DNA of 64,000 nt from NCBI GenBank assembly GCA_963921425.1, contig OY992834.1:12197271-12261270 (forward strand), read 5' to 3'. The translations under genes and the position numbers were made by a program. Shown one piece after another: positions 10,297 to 22,073 of this stretch. The first letter of the stretch is position 1. Each line of letters begins with the position of its first letter. This DNA is from Dryas octopetala (Eukaryota; Streptophyta; Magnoliopsida; Rosales; Rosaceae). The notes beneath the pieces were generated by a model. The model was not told the DNA's origin, made no database searches, and worked only from the letters and a program-made list of their open reading frames with translations.

Positions 10297-10359
10297 TCTT
10301 CAGGGGGAGTCGACATCAGGGGGAGTATCCCGAAGCATACTCACTTGACCATCGTGTAC

Positions 10360-10760
10360 TCTTTTGTCCTTCGTCCAGGGTTATTTTGTCCCACTGGGTT
10401 TTGTTACCTGGCAAGGTTTTAATGAGGCACATCTTGGCATGGTCACCCTACTCATACTACATCCTGAAGATGTGTTGATCTGATACATATGCATTTGCTC
10501 ATCTTTTCCCTTCGACCACGGGTTTTTCCCATTGGGTTTACCGGGCAAGGTTTTGGTGTAGCAACTCTAATGCACCCCGCTCCCATTGACATACTATTTG
10601 CCTATGATCCAGAAGATATGACTTCACCTACTTTCGAGGTTCTGATGTGACTACTCCACACTCAAGCGTGTTGCACTCTTTTTCCTTCGATCAAGGTTGT
10701 TTTTGTTCCCACAGGGTTTTTATTACTTGGCAAGGTTTTAACGAGGCAACTTAGAAGCGC
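10360..10760 (+). repeat. Three diverged iterations in the copia 3' untranslated region
   Basis: Downstream of pol, three related blocks (around 10365-10435, 10505-10572 and 10680-10750) repeat a pattern of ccttcg-a-c-agggtt, then a second gggttt, then ggcaaggtttt and a final aggca or agcaac. The repetition is clear by eye; it does not code. Confidence 0.65.
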
Positions 10761-10803
10761 ATAGCAGAGACAACACTAATGACATGGAATATCCAAGGGG
10801 GAG

Positions 10804-10991
10804 TGTTGTAAATATATTGTTATATGTGGCTATCCCTGTAATTAGTTGTAGGGGCATACTAGTAAATATACAAAACCTAGTAAACCCTACTTCTATATAA
10901 GGATATTTATAACATGAATAAGATGAACTGATCATATTCTCTCTGCCTCCTCTCTTCCACAAACCCTAGATTTTCACATACTTTTACAACA
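10804..10991 (+). repeat. Right LTR of the young copia element
   Basis: 188 bp, identical to 3709-3896. It is preceded by a polypurine tract and followed by TSD taaat. Confidence 0.95.
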
Positions 10992-12732
10992 TAAATGAGG
11001 GTAAAAGAGAAAATTTAAAGAAATTTCCTTGTTGTGGGGTTTAAAATGAAATTTGTGAGGTTTCTTTACAACCCTTTACTGGGTCTGAATACAAACCCAC
11101 AAATGACCCGGCCCGGATACGACCCTCCCTCTGAAACCGAAGACTCTAGACACTACACAGACATTAGCCAAAGACCGCGAACATATATGAATGAGTTGGA
11201 GCTCCAAGTGAAAGCACTAACCAGGTCCAGTTCATTTGAACTCTCTTTTTAAACTTTGTTTTATTTTTTCTCACTTGACTTGACCAAAGCCCTCATTTTC
11301 CGTTATCCTTGTGTTTCAGCTCCATACCATCCAAACACGTACCACTGGAACTCTGGATCTTATTGTAGCTTCATCATCCTTCAAGTGCTTCTTTTGAAGA
11401 AGGTATCATTTATATTTAGATACTATATGTCAGATCGAATGGTTGTTGAAACTTTCACAAATCCCTCAAGTCACAGAAGTGCCTAATTTCAGTGAAGATG
11501 CTCAGTATTAATTGCAAGGAATTTTATCGACAATTTTATTACCATCCGTGATGCATTAGAAATTAAGAGGATTGAGAAAATGGCTGACCGTATGGATGAA
11601 ATAGTGGAATACTTCTTGAAACAGAAATAGCTAAGGTCGAGACTCACTTGCTCCTTTCCATCTGATGTTATTCCTAATGTTTTCTCTGTTTCGAAATTTT
11701 GAAAATCGGATAACATTTCTTATTGTAGGAAAATCCCCGGAGTGAACGACCTTTCCATTAGTACTCAAGCTTTGAAAGACCATCTTTATAGAGACAACAG
11801 ATAATTTCAATCTCCTATTGTCTTTTTGTGCTAAGCATCTCCAACTTTTGTAAATTGTTTTGTCATTAAGAAGTAAACAATAGGCACAATTTCTCTAAAT
11901 AAATACCTAAATAAAAGACTCGAAATTGTCATTGTCGCCAAATGCAAATTAATTAAGAAAAGAAACCTCTCAGTATTAAATGTAAGGGCTAGTTACACGT
12001 TGCACCCTCTGAATTCAAGTCGTTGAATTTGCATCTTAATTTTCAAAACTCTACAATTTACACCTTAACATTAGTTCCGTCTTTCAATTTATCGCCTCTA
12101 TAGTTTGACCCTATTTGACCTCTCTCTTAAAGCATTATTTGCCTGTGTTGAAGTTATGAGACCCACGTTTTCTTATGTAACAAGTGACGAGAAGTCCACT
12201 ATGATTTTTTTGGGGCATGTACCATGTTGGATGGTATGCGTGGACGATTTGGGCAGGAAAACATAGTGATATTTTACAAAAATGCCCTTAACAAAAATTA
12301 GGATAGACACCTGGTCACATGGGCTGAAAGGACGGTTGAACACTCAATCTAACAGCGGGCTAAAATTGAAAGACGTACATATGGGGGTGTATTCTACATG
12401 AAGTTTGATAGATTTTAAACTATTTTGATGGAATTAAAAAGTCTAGGAGTATTTAATTTAGATTTTTCAAGAGTCTATAAAAGTTTAATGGTATTCAATC
12501 TAGACTTTTAAAGAGTCTATAAAAATTTAGTGGTATTCAATTTAGACTTAATTTATAAAGTCCACAAAAGTCATGTGGCATTGAAAAAGTCTTTGAGTTG
12601 TAAAGACTGTATTAAATGATGATGAAGTTTCATGGACTTTACAATGTAAAATATAAAGAGCAAAGTCCATCAATTCTCCAGCCTTTTCCTAAGAGATTTC
12701 TATGGATTTCAAAAATTAACATTTTTTTCTTA
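10992..12732. other. Intergenic DNA with degraded repeats
   Basis: No gene is seen. About 11990-12405 looks like a decayed MITE: cgtctttcaattt near 12090 pairs with aaattgaaagacg near 12365, with weakly matching outer ends. About 12440-12560 has a loose tandem repeat of roughly 55 bp built on agtctataaaa and ggtattcaat. Confidence 0.4.
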
Positions 12733-13232
12733 GGGAAAAAATAATAATGGTCCTTGTGTTTTATTTCAAAAACATATTTGGTCCTTGTGTTTTCAAAATT
12801 CCGCATTTGTTCCTTATATTTTATATTGTTTGCAATTTTAAGACATTTTATAACCAACATGAAATTTTTTTCTCAAATTAAAACTAATAACTTGTTTAAA
12901 CTTGCAAGTTTTACTCAAAAATTTCGCATTTGTTCCTTGTATTTTATATTGTTTGTAATTTTAAGACATTTTATAACCAACGTGAAATTTTTTTCTCAAA
13001 TTAAAACTAATAACTTGTTTAAACTTGCAAGTTTTACTCAAAAATGACAAAAAATCATGTATGTAATCTTCAATTTGGTTTTCAAACAAAAAGTGAAAAT
13101 TTGAGTTTGTTAAAATTGCCTTTATATTACAAATAACAAAAACACGTACAAGGACCAAATGTTGAGTTTTGAAACCACATGGACCAAATTTGTTTTCAGG
13201 TAAAACAGAAGACTAAAAACATTTTTTTTCCC
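12733..13232. mobile_element. MITE, probably Mutator-like
   Basis: About 500 bp with imperfect terminal inverted repeats of some 70 bp. The left end reads gggaaaaaataat, then ggtccttgtgtttt and atttggtccttgtg. The reverse complement of the right end shows gggaaaaaaaat and atttggtccatgtgg at the same spacing. A 9-bp ttttttctt-like duplication flanks it, suggesting a Mutator-type element; the low-complexity flank makes the exact border uncertain. It is non-coding and carries an internal tandem duplication. Confidence 0.5.
12802..13045 (+). repeat. 123-bp direct duplication inside the MITE
   Basis: Two copies of a 123-bp unit, starting at 12802 and 12925 with cgcatttgttcctt, differ at only a few bases. 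It is a recent internal tandem duplication. Confidence 0.85.
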
Positions 13233-14172
13233 TTTTTTCTTTATAGAGAGTGTGTCTTTGTTTGTAATAACAAAGACGTTTAGTACGTAAAACCTGGCCT
13301 GTAAACTTTCTTTAATACCCAAACTTTCTTTCTCTAAACGTACTCCTATATGGATTATGTACTTTGTCCATCATTCTAAATTTTGATATCCTTATATAGT
13401 TGTTAAATAACATAATAAGGTATCCGATTAATCAAATAGGAAAGGTTGTGCTCATCCTAATTAACAAGGAGGAAGTGTTTAAATTACAGCACCCATATTA
13501 TTTACAAGAGTACACGTACATGTGAATTAATAAAATAATGATACAAGCTAACAATCATAGCTTTCTAGTACTTGCCGATAAACAACCATGAAATTAACCA
13601 GTAGTAATTAATCAATTAACATGATATATATATAGAAGCACTTAAGCCGATAATGATAGTCATATAGTGTATCTAAGAGCAAGTATATAACAACCACCAT
13701 TAAAGCAAGTAAATTAACGATATAGGTGGTAATATATATAACATCACAGGTATCAATCAATACATATATACATATTGGTTAGGATAGAGATATAAAGCCT
13801 CTTGAAAGGAATAATATGGAGATGCCAATATTCATAGAATACGAACTATTGCTTGAATCAGAAAGTCAAATGAATTAAGATATATATAATAATATAAATA
13901 AAGCAAAGCTAGATCATCAATACACGGTTTTGATACAAAAAACATATTGCCGTAATATTAATTGTGGCATGCCCATTGGAAACATCACGTTGTCATTAAG
14001 GAATAAGTTGCAGTAAATGCATCGTTATCCTTGATAACCCGTCAAGCAGCAGAATCAATATCGTAAGAAAATTATAACACGTGATTGGGATCAATTTTCA
14101 CGCTACACCAAAATATGTTGTAGTATATACATCGTGAATAAATGTAAATATAAGAGACTATCGTGCTGATAA
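13233..14172. other. AT-rich intergenic stretch
   Basis: No open gene is seen on either strand. The right part may be leader sequence of the minus-strand LTR relic that begins at 14173, because a PBS-like motif sits at its border. Confidence 0.4.
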
Positions 14173-14610
14173 TGTGTTATAGAATAAAGAGAAAAGTACA
14201 GAGAACATAAGAAAGAATTGGGGAGGAATTAGAGTATCTTTCTCATTTATGTAAGACCTCTATTTATAGGCTTTTAAATGATATGGGATCAAGGAGTAAA
14301 ATTTCGGATTTGAGAAAATTTTCGATAGAAATTTTGACGGAAATTTTCGCAGAAATTTTGATTTTTTCGACAAAATTAGACAAAAACGACGAAAATTGCA
14401 ATCAAAATATGAAAATTTTGAAGAAAATTTTGAATACAACTTTACCATATGTTTATATATATAAAACATATTATCTACTACATTAATAAAAAATATTGAA
14501 GAAACCAAATTATATAGTAAGTTTCATGTGATATAAGGTGAATATAATGCGCGCTGGAGACAAATACTGTTAAAAAAATGGATCATTAATTAATAATTAT
14601 ATAAATAACA
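14173..14610 (-). mobile_element. LTR relic of a copia-like element
   Basis: On the minus strand this reads as an LTR. It starts TGTTATTT at 14610, has a TATA box cctataaatagagg (about 14251-14265), and ends in ACACA at 14173. A PBS-like ttatcagcacga follows at 14162-14172, the same type as in the 3.7-kb copia element. The U3 part matches 39040-39304 in the other orientation. No coding region remains beside it; it is broken and old. Confidence 0.55.
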
Positions 14611-14854
14611 CCTCAAATTTATTTATATTACAATATTAAATCATGAATTAAATAAGCATTCAATAAGATGTATTAGGCTTTAGAGTTTAAAAACAACTAA
14701 ACGAAACTCCAAACCTTTTTTTTTATTTTTTATTTCTAATTGCCCAAAACCACAAACCACAAACCACAAACCCCAATCAACCCTAAACCTTTTTTTTTCC
14801 TTTTTTTTTTTCTTTTCATTTCTTTTCATTTCTTTTTTCTTTTCGTCGACGCCT

Positions 14855-15286
14855 TGTTAGTTTTACGTTGGTGACCCATTTACCCACTACATGTTTTCAT
14901 GTATGTTGGACTCCACAAATTAAGGAAGCCAGTAAACACATAACTGCTTTTAGATAAAAGTCCATGATGGGTGGTTTTCTAAATAGCATGTTCTTATCAG
15001 TTTCTGTGGCCCTCTACTCTCCTCTATAATAGACACAGACCCTTGAACATATTGTGTAACTTAACTATTCCATAAGTAAAAGAAACAACCTGTGTAAAGA
15101 GAGACAGAGAGTAGAAGAAGTCTCAAGATTAAGATTTGTCTAAAAAGTTTCAATCATTAGTCTCCATTAATTCTCAATGGCCAACAATGGTATATATGTA
15201 ACTCTGATCTTAACTTCATTATCCTTAAGATATATTGTATTCAAGTGTTGAAGTTCCGCATAATTTTATTAATTGATTTTCTAACA
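14855..15286 (+). repeat. Left LTR of the broken copia element
   Basis: Begins TGTTAGTTTTACG and ends TTTTCTAACA. It holds a ctctataatag TATA-like box. It is homologous to 20482-20917 with several percent divergence. Confidence 0.93.
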
Positions 15287-15961
15287 ATTGGTATCAGAAC
15301 TAGGTTATGAATCAATGTATCTTAGAATTATTTGATATTGGGTAGAAATTTAATTAACTAGAATTATTGTTGATCATTTTATTTGTTTCCAATACAAATT
15401 ACTAGAATGATGTCGAAACTGTGAGTGGTTTCTTGTTCAGCATTTCATCTAGATCTCATTTTGATTAATAGTTTCATACTTTTATTTAAACTATTAGTGT
15501 TCTTCGTGTTATAGTTTTGAATGATATTGTATGACATTTATTAGAGAATATTGTTGGTTAATTTTGTGTTCATATAGTTTATTGTTTGATGGTCGCCAAA
15601 GTGACCCAAATTAGTAAGCTTCATGAATATTAAATTACATGAAAGATTAATCATTACAAAATGATATAAAAGACAATACTATTCTCGATGGCAGTCATAA
15701 TTAGGAGAATTAAGACTAACCCAAAGGAAGTCACTTTCAATGAATTATGAATGGGGTAATGTAATTTATGTAATTAAGTAAGGTAGATTTGGATACCCAA
15801 AGGTAACATGTCTAACTATGTAAGTGACATAAAATACATTAGATCTTTATAGGTGATAATATTTGTACCTATAAGAATAGTAGACACTAGATATACTAAG
15901 GTTTCGCCCAAAGGAGTATCATAGTGATATCAATTCTATATTTGATTAATATTAAAATTCT

Positions 15962-18900
15962 ATGTTAAAGACTTTTGGCCTTAACGTGAGCATTGATATT
16001 TTTATTACAGTGAATGTTCCCACTTCTTTGCACTCCCATGCATCTAGCATTCCGACCCTCAATGGGTCAAACTTTTCTAAATGGAATGAGCAGGTTCAAT
16101 TCACGCTGGGTGTGTTAGATCTTGACATGGCTCTTTTGGTTGAAAGACCTGAAGAAGTTAATGATGATGCAGAACATGTTTTGAAAGCCTGGGAGAGATC
16201 AAACAGACTCAGTCTTATGTTTATGAGGGGATGACTATTGCAAATAACATCAAGACATCCCTTCTTCAGACTAATAGTGCAGTGGAATACTTAGTTGCTG
16301 TGAAAGAACGCTTTAAATCAGCTGATAAGTCACTTGCAGGCACACTCATGGTAGAATTAACTACTATGAAATATGATGGTAACAAGGGAGTTCAGGATCA
16401 TATATATCCTTAATATGACTGACAAAGCTGCAAAACTTAGAGCCCTTAAAATGCAGGTGGATGAATCTTTTTTGGTGCAATTCATTCTCAACTCACTTCC
16501 TGCTCAGTTCGACCCATTTAAGATCCACTATAACACTCACAAAGATAAGTGGAATTTGAATGAGCTTACTGGTATGTGTATTCAAGAGGGAGTGAGATTA
16601 AGGCAGGAAGGGCATCAAACTGTGTTAGTTGTAACTCAAGGAGGTTTTAAGAAAAGAGGAAAGAAATTTCCACCAATGAAAAGAAAAGGACCTGGGGAAA
16701 GTAGCCAGGGCCATGGAAGTAACTTCATTGTCAAATGCTACTTCTGTGGCAAGAAAGGACATGTGAAGAACGATTGCAACAAGCATAAGGCTTGGTTCGA
16801 AAAGAAAGGTATGAATACTTCTTTTGTATGTTATGAATCAAATCTTGCTGAAGTTCCTTCTAATACTTGGTGGATTGACTCTGGGGCCACAACTCACATA
16901 ACAAATTCAATGCAGGGATACCTTATAAGCCGGAAACTGAAGGAAAGTGAAAGATTTGTCTATATGGGGAACCGTCTTAAAGCAGAAGTGGTAGCTGTTG
17001 GAACCTATCGCTTAATTCTTGAGACGGGTCATTAGATGGATCTTATGAACACTTTTTATGTACCTTCGATTTCTAGGAATTTAGTCTCTTTATCTACTTT
17101 GGATGTTGCTGGATATTCAGTTTTATTTGGTTGTAGAAAACTCAGTTTGATGTTTAATTCAGTTATGGTTGGTTCTGGTATTTTATATGGTGGTTTATAT
17201 AAAATTTCTTTGAATCATGAGTTTGCACAATCTTTAGTAACCCTACATTCAAATATTGGTTTAAAACGTGGCCTAATTAATGAAAAATCTTCAATCTTGT
17301 GGCATAGAAGACTGGGGCATATCTCCAGGGATAGAATTGAGAGATTCGTGAAGAATGGAATTTTGAATAATCTAGACTTCACTGATTTTGAAGTGTGTGT
17401 GGATTGCATTAAGGGAAAGCAAACCAAACACACTAAGAAAGGTGCCACAAGAAGCACTGAGCTTCTTGAGATAATACATACAGATATTTGCGGACCACTC
17501 TCCATTCCATGTTTTACTGGAGAGATGTTCTTTATCACCTTCATAGATGATCTATCTCGTTATGGTTATGTATATCTATTACATGAAAAGTCTCAAGCCA
17601 TTGACATCCTTAAGGTGTACATTACTGAGGTCAAGAGACAATTAGATAGAAAGGTTAAAATTGTGAGATCAGATAGAGGTGGAGAGTTTTATGGTATATA
17701 TGATGAGTCAGGACAAAATCCTAGCCCATTTGCCAAATTTCTTGAAAAGCATGGCATTTGTGCTCAATACACAATGCCAGGTACGCCACAGAAGAATGGA
17801 GTTGCTGAAAGGCGTAACCGTACGCTTTTAGACATGGTTAGGAGTATGATGAGTTTTACTACTGTACCTAAATCATTGTGGAGTGAAGCTTTAAAGACAT
17901 CAATGTATATCTTAAACAGAGTTCCTAGTAAGGCAGTCCCAATAACTCCTTTTAAGTTGTGGACTGGTAGGAAACCTAGTCTAAGACATTTACATGTTTG
18001 GGGTTGTCCAACGGAGGCAAGAATCTTTAACCCACATGAGAAAAAGTTAGACTCAAGAACAATATATGGATATTTCATTGGTTATCCAGAAAAGTCTAAA
18101 GGGTATAGATTTTATTGTCCTAACCATAGTATGAGGATAGTTGAAGCTGGCAATGCTAAATTCCTAGAGAATGGCGAAACTAGTAGGAGTGAAGAATCAC
18201 GAAAGGTGAATCTTGAAAAAATAAGAGTGGATATCCTACCACCTTTTCCTCTTCAAGATAATGTTGTTATTCCTCAGAATGCCCCGCAACCTGAAGTGAA
18301 TGAACAACATAATGAAAATGCATCTCGACTCCATGAAGATATCGTCATTGAAAATGTTGTAGAACCACCACAACCGGTAGTTCTGAGAAGATCTCAGAGA
18401 GAAAGAAGGGCTGCCATTACAGATGACTATGTGGTGTATCTACAGGAATCAGATTATGATATTGGGATTAAGAAAGATCCGGTTTCATTTTCACAAGCCA
18501 TCGAGAGTGATGAATCTAGTAAATGGATAGATGCCATGAATGAAGAGTTGAAATCAATGGACCAGAATTGTGTCTAGGATCTCGTCGAATTGCCTAATAA
18601 TTGTAAGAAAGTCGGCTGTAAATGGGTCTTTAAGACCAAGCGCGATGCTAAAGGCAATATCGAGCGATATAAGGCCAGACTTGTGGCCAAAGGTTTCACT
18701 CAGAAGGAAGGCATTGACTATAAAGAGACATTCTCTCCAGTGTCTAAGAAGGACTCACTTAGAATCATCATGGCACTTGTAGCTCATTATGACTTAGAGT
18801 TACATCAAAGGGATGTGAAAACTACTTTTCTGAATGGGAATTTGGATGAAGATATCTACATGGAGCAACCTGAAGTGTTCGCAAAGAAAGGAAAATAAAA

Positions 18901-20047
18901 TTTAGCTTGCAAATTAAAGAAATCCATTTACGGGCTTAAACAAGCTTCTAGGCAATGGTATATAAGGTTTAATGATATCATTACCTCATTCGGATTTAAG
19001 GAAAACACTGTTGATTAGTGCATATATCTGAAAATCAGTGGAAGTAAGTTTATCTTTTTTGTTCTGTACGTGGATGATATTTTGTTAGCTAGTAGTGATC
19101 TTGGTTTGTTACACGAAACCAAGGAATATCTTGCCAAGAACTTTAAGATGGTTGATATGGGTGAGGCAGCATATGTTATTGGCATAGAGATCTTTAAGGA
19201 TCGATCTCGAGGATTGCTAGGACTATCTCAGAAAGGATATATCAATCGAGTCTTGGAGAGATTCAATATGCAGTTGTGTTCAATCAGTGATGCACCAATA
19301 GTTAAAGGTGATAAGTTAAATGAAAAACAGTGTCCAAGGAATGACTTAGAAAGAGAAGGGATGAATAAGATTCCATATGCATCAGCTGTGGGGAGCTTGA
19401 TGTATGCTCAAACTTGTACCAGATCGGATATTAGCTTTGCTGTTGGAATGCTAGGTAGATATCAGAGTAATCCAAGAATGGAACATTGGAGGGCAACAAA
19501 GAAGGTTATAAAATATCTTCAAGGGATGAAGGATTATATGCTCACATATAGTAGATCAGATCAATTAGAACGGATCGGGTACTCATACTTGGATTTTGCT
19601 GGTTGCCAAGATAGCTTAAAATTCACATCTGGTTTTGTGTTTATGCTAGCTGGTGGGGCAGTCTCGTGGAAAAGTGTAAAGCAGTTTATAACTGCCTCAT
19701 CGACGATGAAGGCCGAGTTTGTGGCGTGTTTTGAGGCCATGAATCATGCTTTATGGTTACGGAATTTTGTCTCAGGACTTGGTGTTGTGGACTCCATTGC
19801 CAGGCCATTGAGAATATATTGTGATAATACTGCAGCAGTTTTCTTCTCTAAGAATGGAAAGTACTCTAGTGGTTCTAAACACATGGAACTTAAGTACTTG
19901 GTTGTTAGAGAAAGAGTCAAGGAACAACAAGTGTCAATCGAAAATTTAAGCACCACTCTTATGATAGCTGATCCGTTAACTAAGGGATTGACTCCAAAGA
20001 CATATAAGGAACATGTTGCAAGGATGGGTCTTTTGAATAATTCATGA
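15962..20047 (+). pseudogene. Broken gag-pol region of the copia element
   Basis: Remnants of gag (copia-type N-terminus, CCHC knuckle CYFCGKKGHVKNDC), protease (DSGATTHI), integrase, reverse transcriptase (YVDDI) and RNase H can be read in order. This is the Ty1/copia arrangement. The frame is broken about half a dozen times, so no functional polyprotein is expected. At protein level it resembles the element at 60-64 kb more than the one at 3.7 kb. Confidence 0.9.
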
Positions 20048-20481
20048 TATGTGGTTTTGTGTGTTTTAATAATTATTGACATATTGCGCAATAAAAGTTT
20101 GTTTATGTTTTTCTTGTTTCAAATTGTGCACATATTGTTTTGGCTGTTTTATTAACAGGAAATGTCTTAACAAGACAAATTACAGGGGCTATTAGGCATA
20201 ATAGACTGGGTTACAAAAGTCATCAGTTTTCTGGTACATAGAAGGGAATATGACGTAGATGTTATACAACCGCTATGACTCATGTTGATGATTTGGACTA
20301 ATCACAGTATCATAGCTTTAATAAGTATGGACTTGCTGGCTGTTTTGAAAGACTTTTGTGATCACATATTCTTTTAGTGTGGAATCCAACTGAGTCAAAA
20401 TTTTTTATAAAATTGCATGTTTTCAAATATTCATAGTCTGCAATTCTGCATCTTGATAGTTTAATGGGTCAAGTGGGAGAA

Positions 20482-20917
20482 TGTCAGTTTCACGTTGCTG
20501 ACCCATTTACCCACCACATGTTTTCATGTATGTTGGACTTGGACGTACTCCACAAATTAAGAAAGCCAGTAAACACATAACTACTTTTAGATAAAAGTCC
20601 ATGATGAGTGGTTTTCTAAATAACACGTTCTTATCAGTTTCTGTGGCCCTCTACTCTCCTCTATAATAGACACAGACCCTTGTACATATTGTGTAACTTA
20701 ACTATTCCATCAGTAAAAGAAACAACTTGTATAAAGAGAGAGAAAGTAGAAGAAGTCTCAGGATTAAGATTTGTCTAAGAAGTTTCAATCATCAGTCTCC
20801 ATCAATTCTCAATGGCCAACAATAGTATGTAACTCTGATCTTAACTTCATTATCCTTAAGATATATTGTATTCAAGTGTTGAAGTTCCGCATAATTTTAT
20901 TAATTGATTTTCTAACA
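20482..20917 (+). repeat. Right LTR of the broken copia element
   Basis: Begins TGTCAGTTTCACG and ends TTTTCTAACA, followed by TSD cgcct. It carries a 10-bp insertion relative to the left LTR. Confidence 0.93.
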
Positions 20918-21560
20918 CGCCTTTCATCCATACGCCAAATATTTGAAGCTCCAATATTTGGACAGTTAATCCAGGAAGTACAAGCATGAAGTTGGGGAAA
21001 AGGGAAGAAACAAAGTCTTTTGCTTTGCTTGTCTAAATTAACCTGTATTATTTGACCCAAAAAATTGACCTATATTTTTTTTTATTGCCATGGCTATCGA
21101 AATATATGGCTACAGTTATTAATCAATGATGATTGGCAACATGGAATTGAATACAACCTATATGATCATGAACAAGTTTGTATAAGGATATAGACCTGCG
21201 AATTCATAATTCATATGCCACCAATTTTGGATAAAAAATGGGTTAATTACCATTTTACATTCTAGAGACTAGGGGTCTATCTCAGTTTACATGTATTCCT
21301 TATCTTTACACTTTTTTAAATATCAGACTTTAACTTTCCAAAATTTTGAATACCAATGACACGTTAAAAAGTTAAGATTGGGATCCATTCTCTGCTCAAA
21401 TGACACGTTAAGAAGTGGAAAAATCAATTAAAGTTGTTAAAAGAATGAATAAAAAAGTTATGTTAAAAATACAAAGTGAAATTGACAAAAAAGAAAAAAA
21501 CCAAAAGAAGTGGAATTGGCGCTGCCCAGAAACCAGTAATTGGCAGCTTCAATATCTTCA
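20918..21560. other. Upstream flank of TNL copy B
   Basis: AT-rich DNA without a recognisable gene. The part 21240-21440 has a few short repeated phrases (gacacgttaa twice) that may be a decayed transposon. Confidence 0.4.
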
Positions 21561-21630
21561 CTCCATATATAGTCTGAGGCTTTAAATCATCAAACTTTAG
21601 CTTCTCTCTCTCTCTCTCTCTCTCTCTCTC
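21561..21630 (+). promoter_or_regulatory. Possible core promoter of TNL copy B
   Basis: A TATA-like ccatatatagtc (about 21562-21573) is followed about 30 bp later by an uninterrupted CT microsatellite at 21603-21630. CT-rich tracts at the start of 5' UTRs are common in plants. The proposed start would give a leader of nearly 500 bp before the ATG at 22074. This is inference from position only. Confidence 0.3.
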
Positions 21631-22073
21631 CCCAACCCCATCTCTCTCTTCCAGCCGCACACACCAGAAATCCCACCCAAGCCGAAATTTTGGGAATTTC
21701 AGCAAAATTTCCGAAATCATGACGAAAATATTTTGATAAAATCTCCCCCTCACCAGGAAACGAAATTTCGCATGGCCGAAAATTTTGAAATTTTCCTCCT
21801 TGCCCACGACCAATGTTAGTAGCGGCCACATTGGCTTTAGAGAAAAGATATCTTAATTTTCATTTAATATGTTATTTGACGAAAAGAAAGAGACTGCAGG
21901 TAATGTAGCTGTAGCCTGTTCGCCAATTGCTTTTAAGTCAAGTGTGAATGGGTAGACTATATATCTCTTCATTTGGCCATTGATGATCAGTTGCTTAATT
22001 TGCTTTCACTTTTTGCATACGATCCAACTGAGTGACACCAGCTGCAAACAGGGATTGATTTGGTTGTTCATCG

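Larger units (their letters stand above)
3709..10991 (+). mobile_element. Ty1/copia LTR retrotransposon, young and apparently whole
   Basis: A complete 7,283-bp element lies between two identical 188-bp LTRs that begin TGTTG and end ACAACA. It is flanked by the 5-bp target-site duplication taaat (3704-3708 and 10992-10996). The PBS-like cgttatcagcacga follows the left LTR, and a purine-rich ccaagggggag precedes the right LTR. The domain order is gag, then protease, integrase, reverse transcriptase and RNase H, which defines Ty1/copia. Gag and pol are separate open frames and I see no obvious break. Zero LTR differences in 188 bp implies an age of no more than a few hundred thousand years under usual plant rates. 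It inserted just outside the duplicated TNL block. Confidence 0.95.
14855..20917 (+). mobile_element. Ty1/copia LTR retrotransposon, older and broken
   Basis: A 6,063-bp element with LTRs of 432 and 436 bp, TSD cgcct on both sides (14850-14854 and 20918-20922), and the canonical PBS tggtatcagaac just inside the left LTR. The polypurine end gtcaagtgggagaa lies before the right LTR. The LTRs differ by roughly 20 substitutions and a few indels, about 4-5%, which suggests an age of about 2-3 million years. The coding region carries about half a dozen breaks, so the copy is a fossil. Confidence 0.93.

Noticed and set aside
21463-21831. Antisense frames rich in Arg-Glu near the TNL promoter
   Set aside because: Caused by the CT microsatellite at 21603-21630; no domain.
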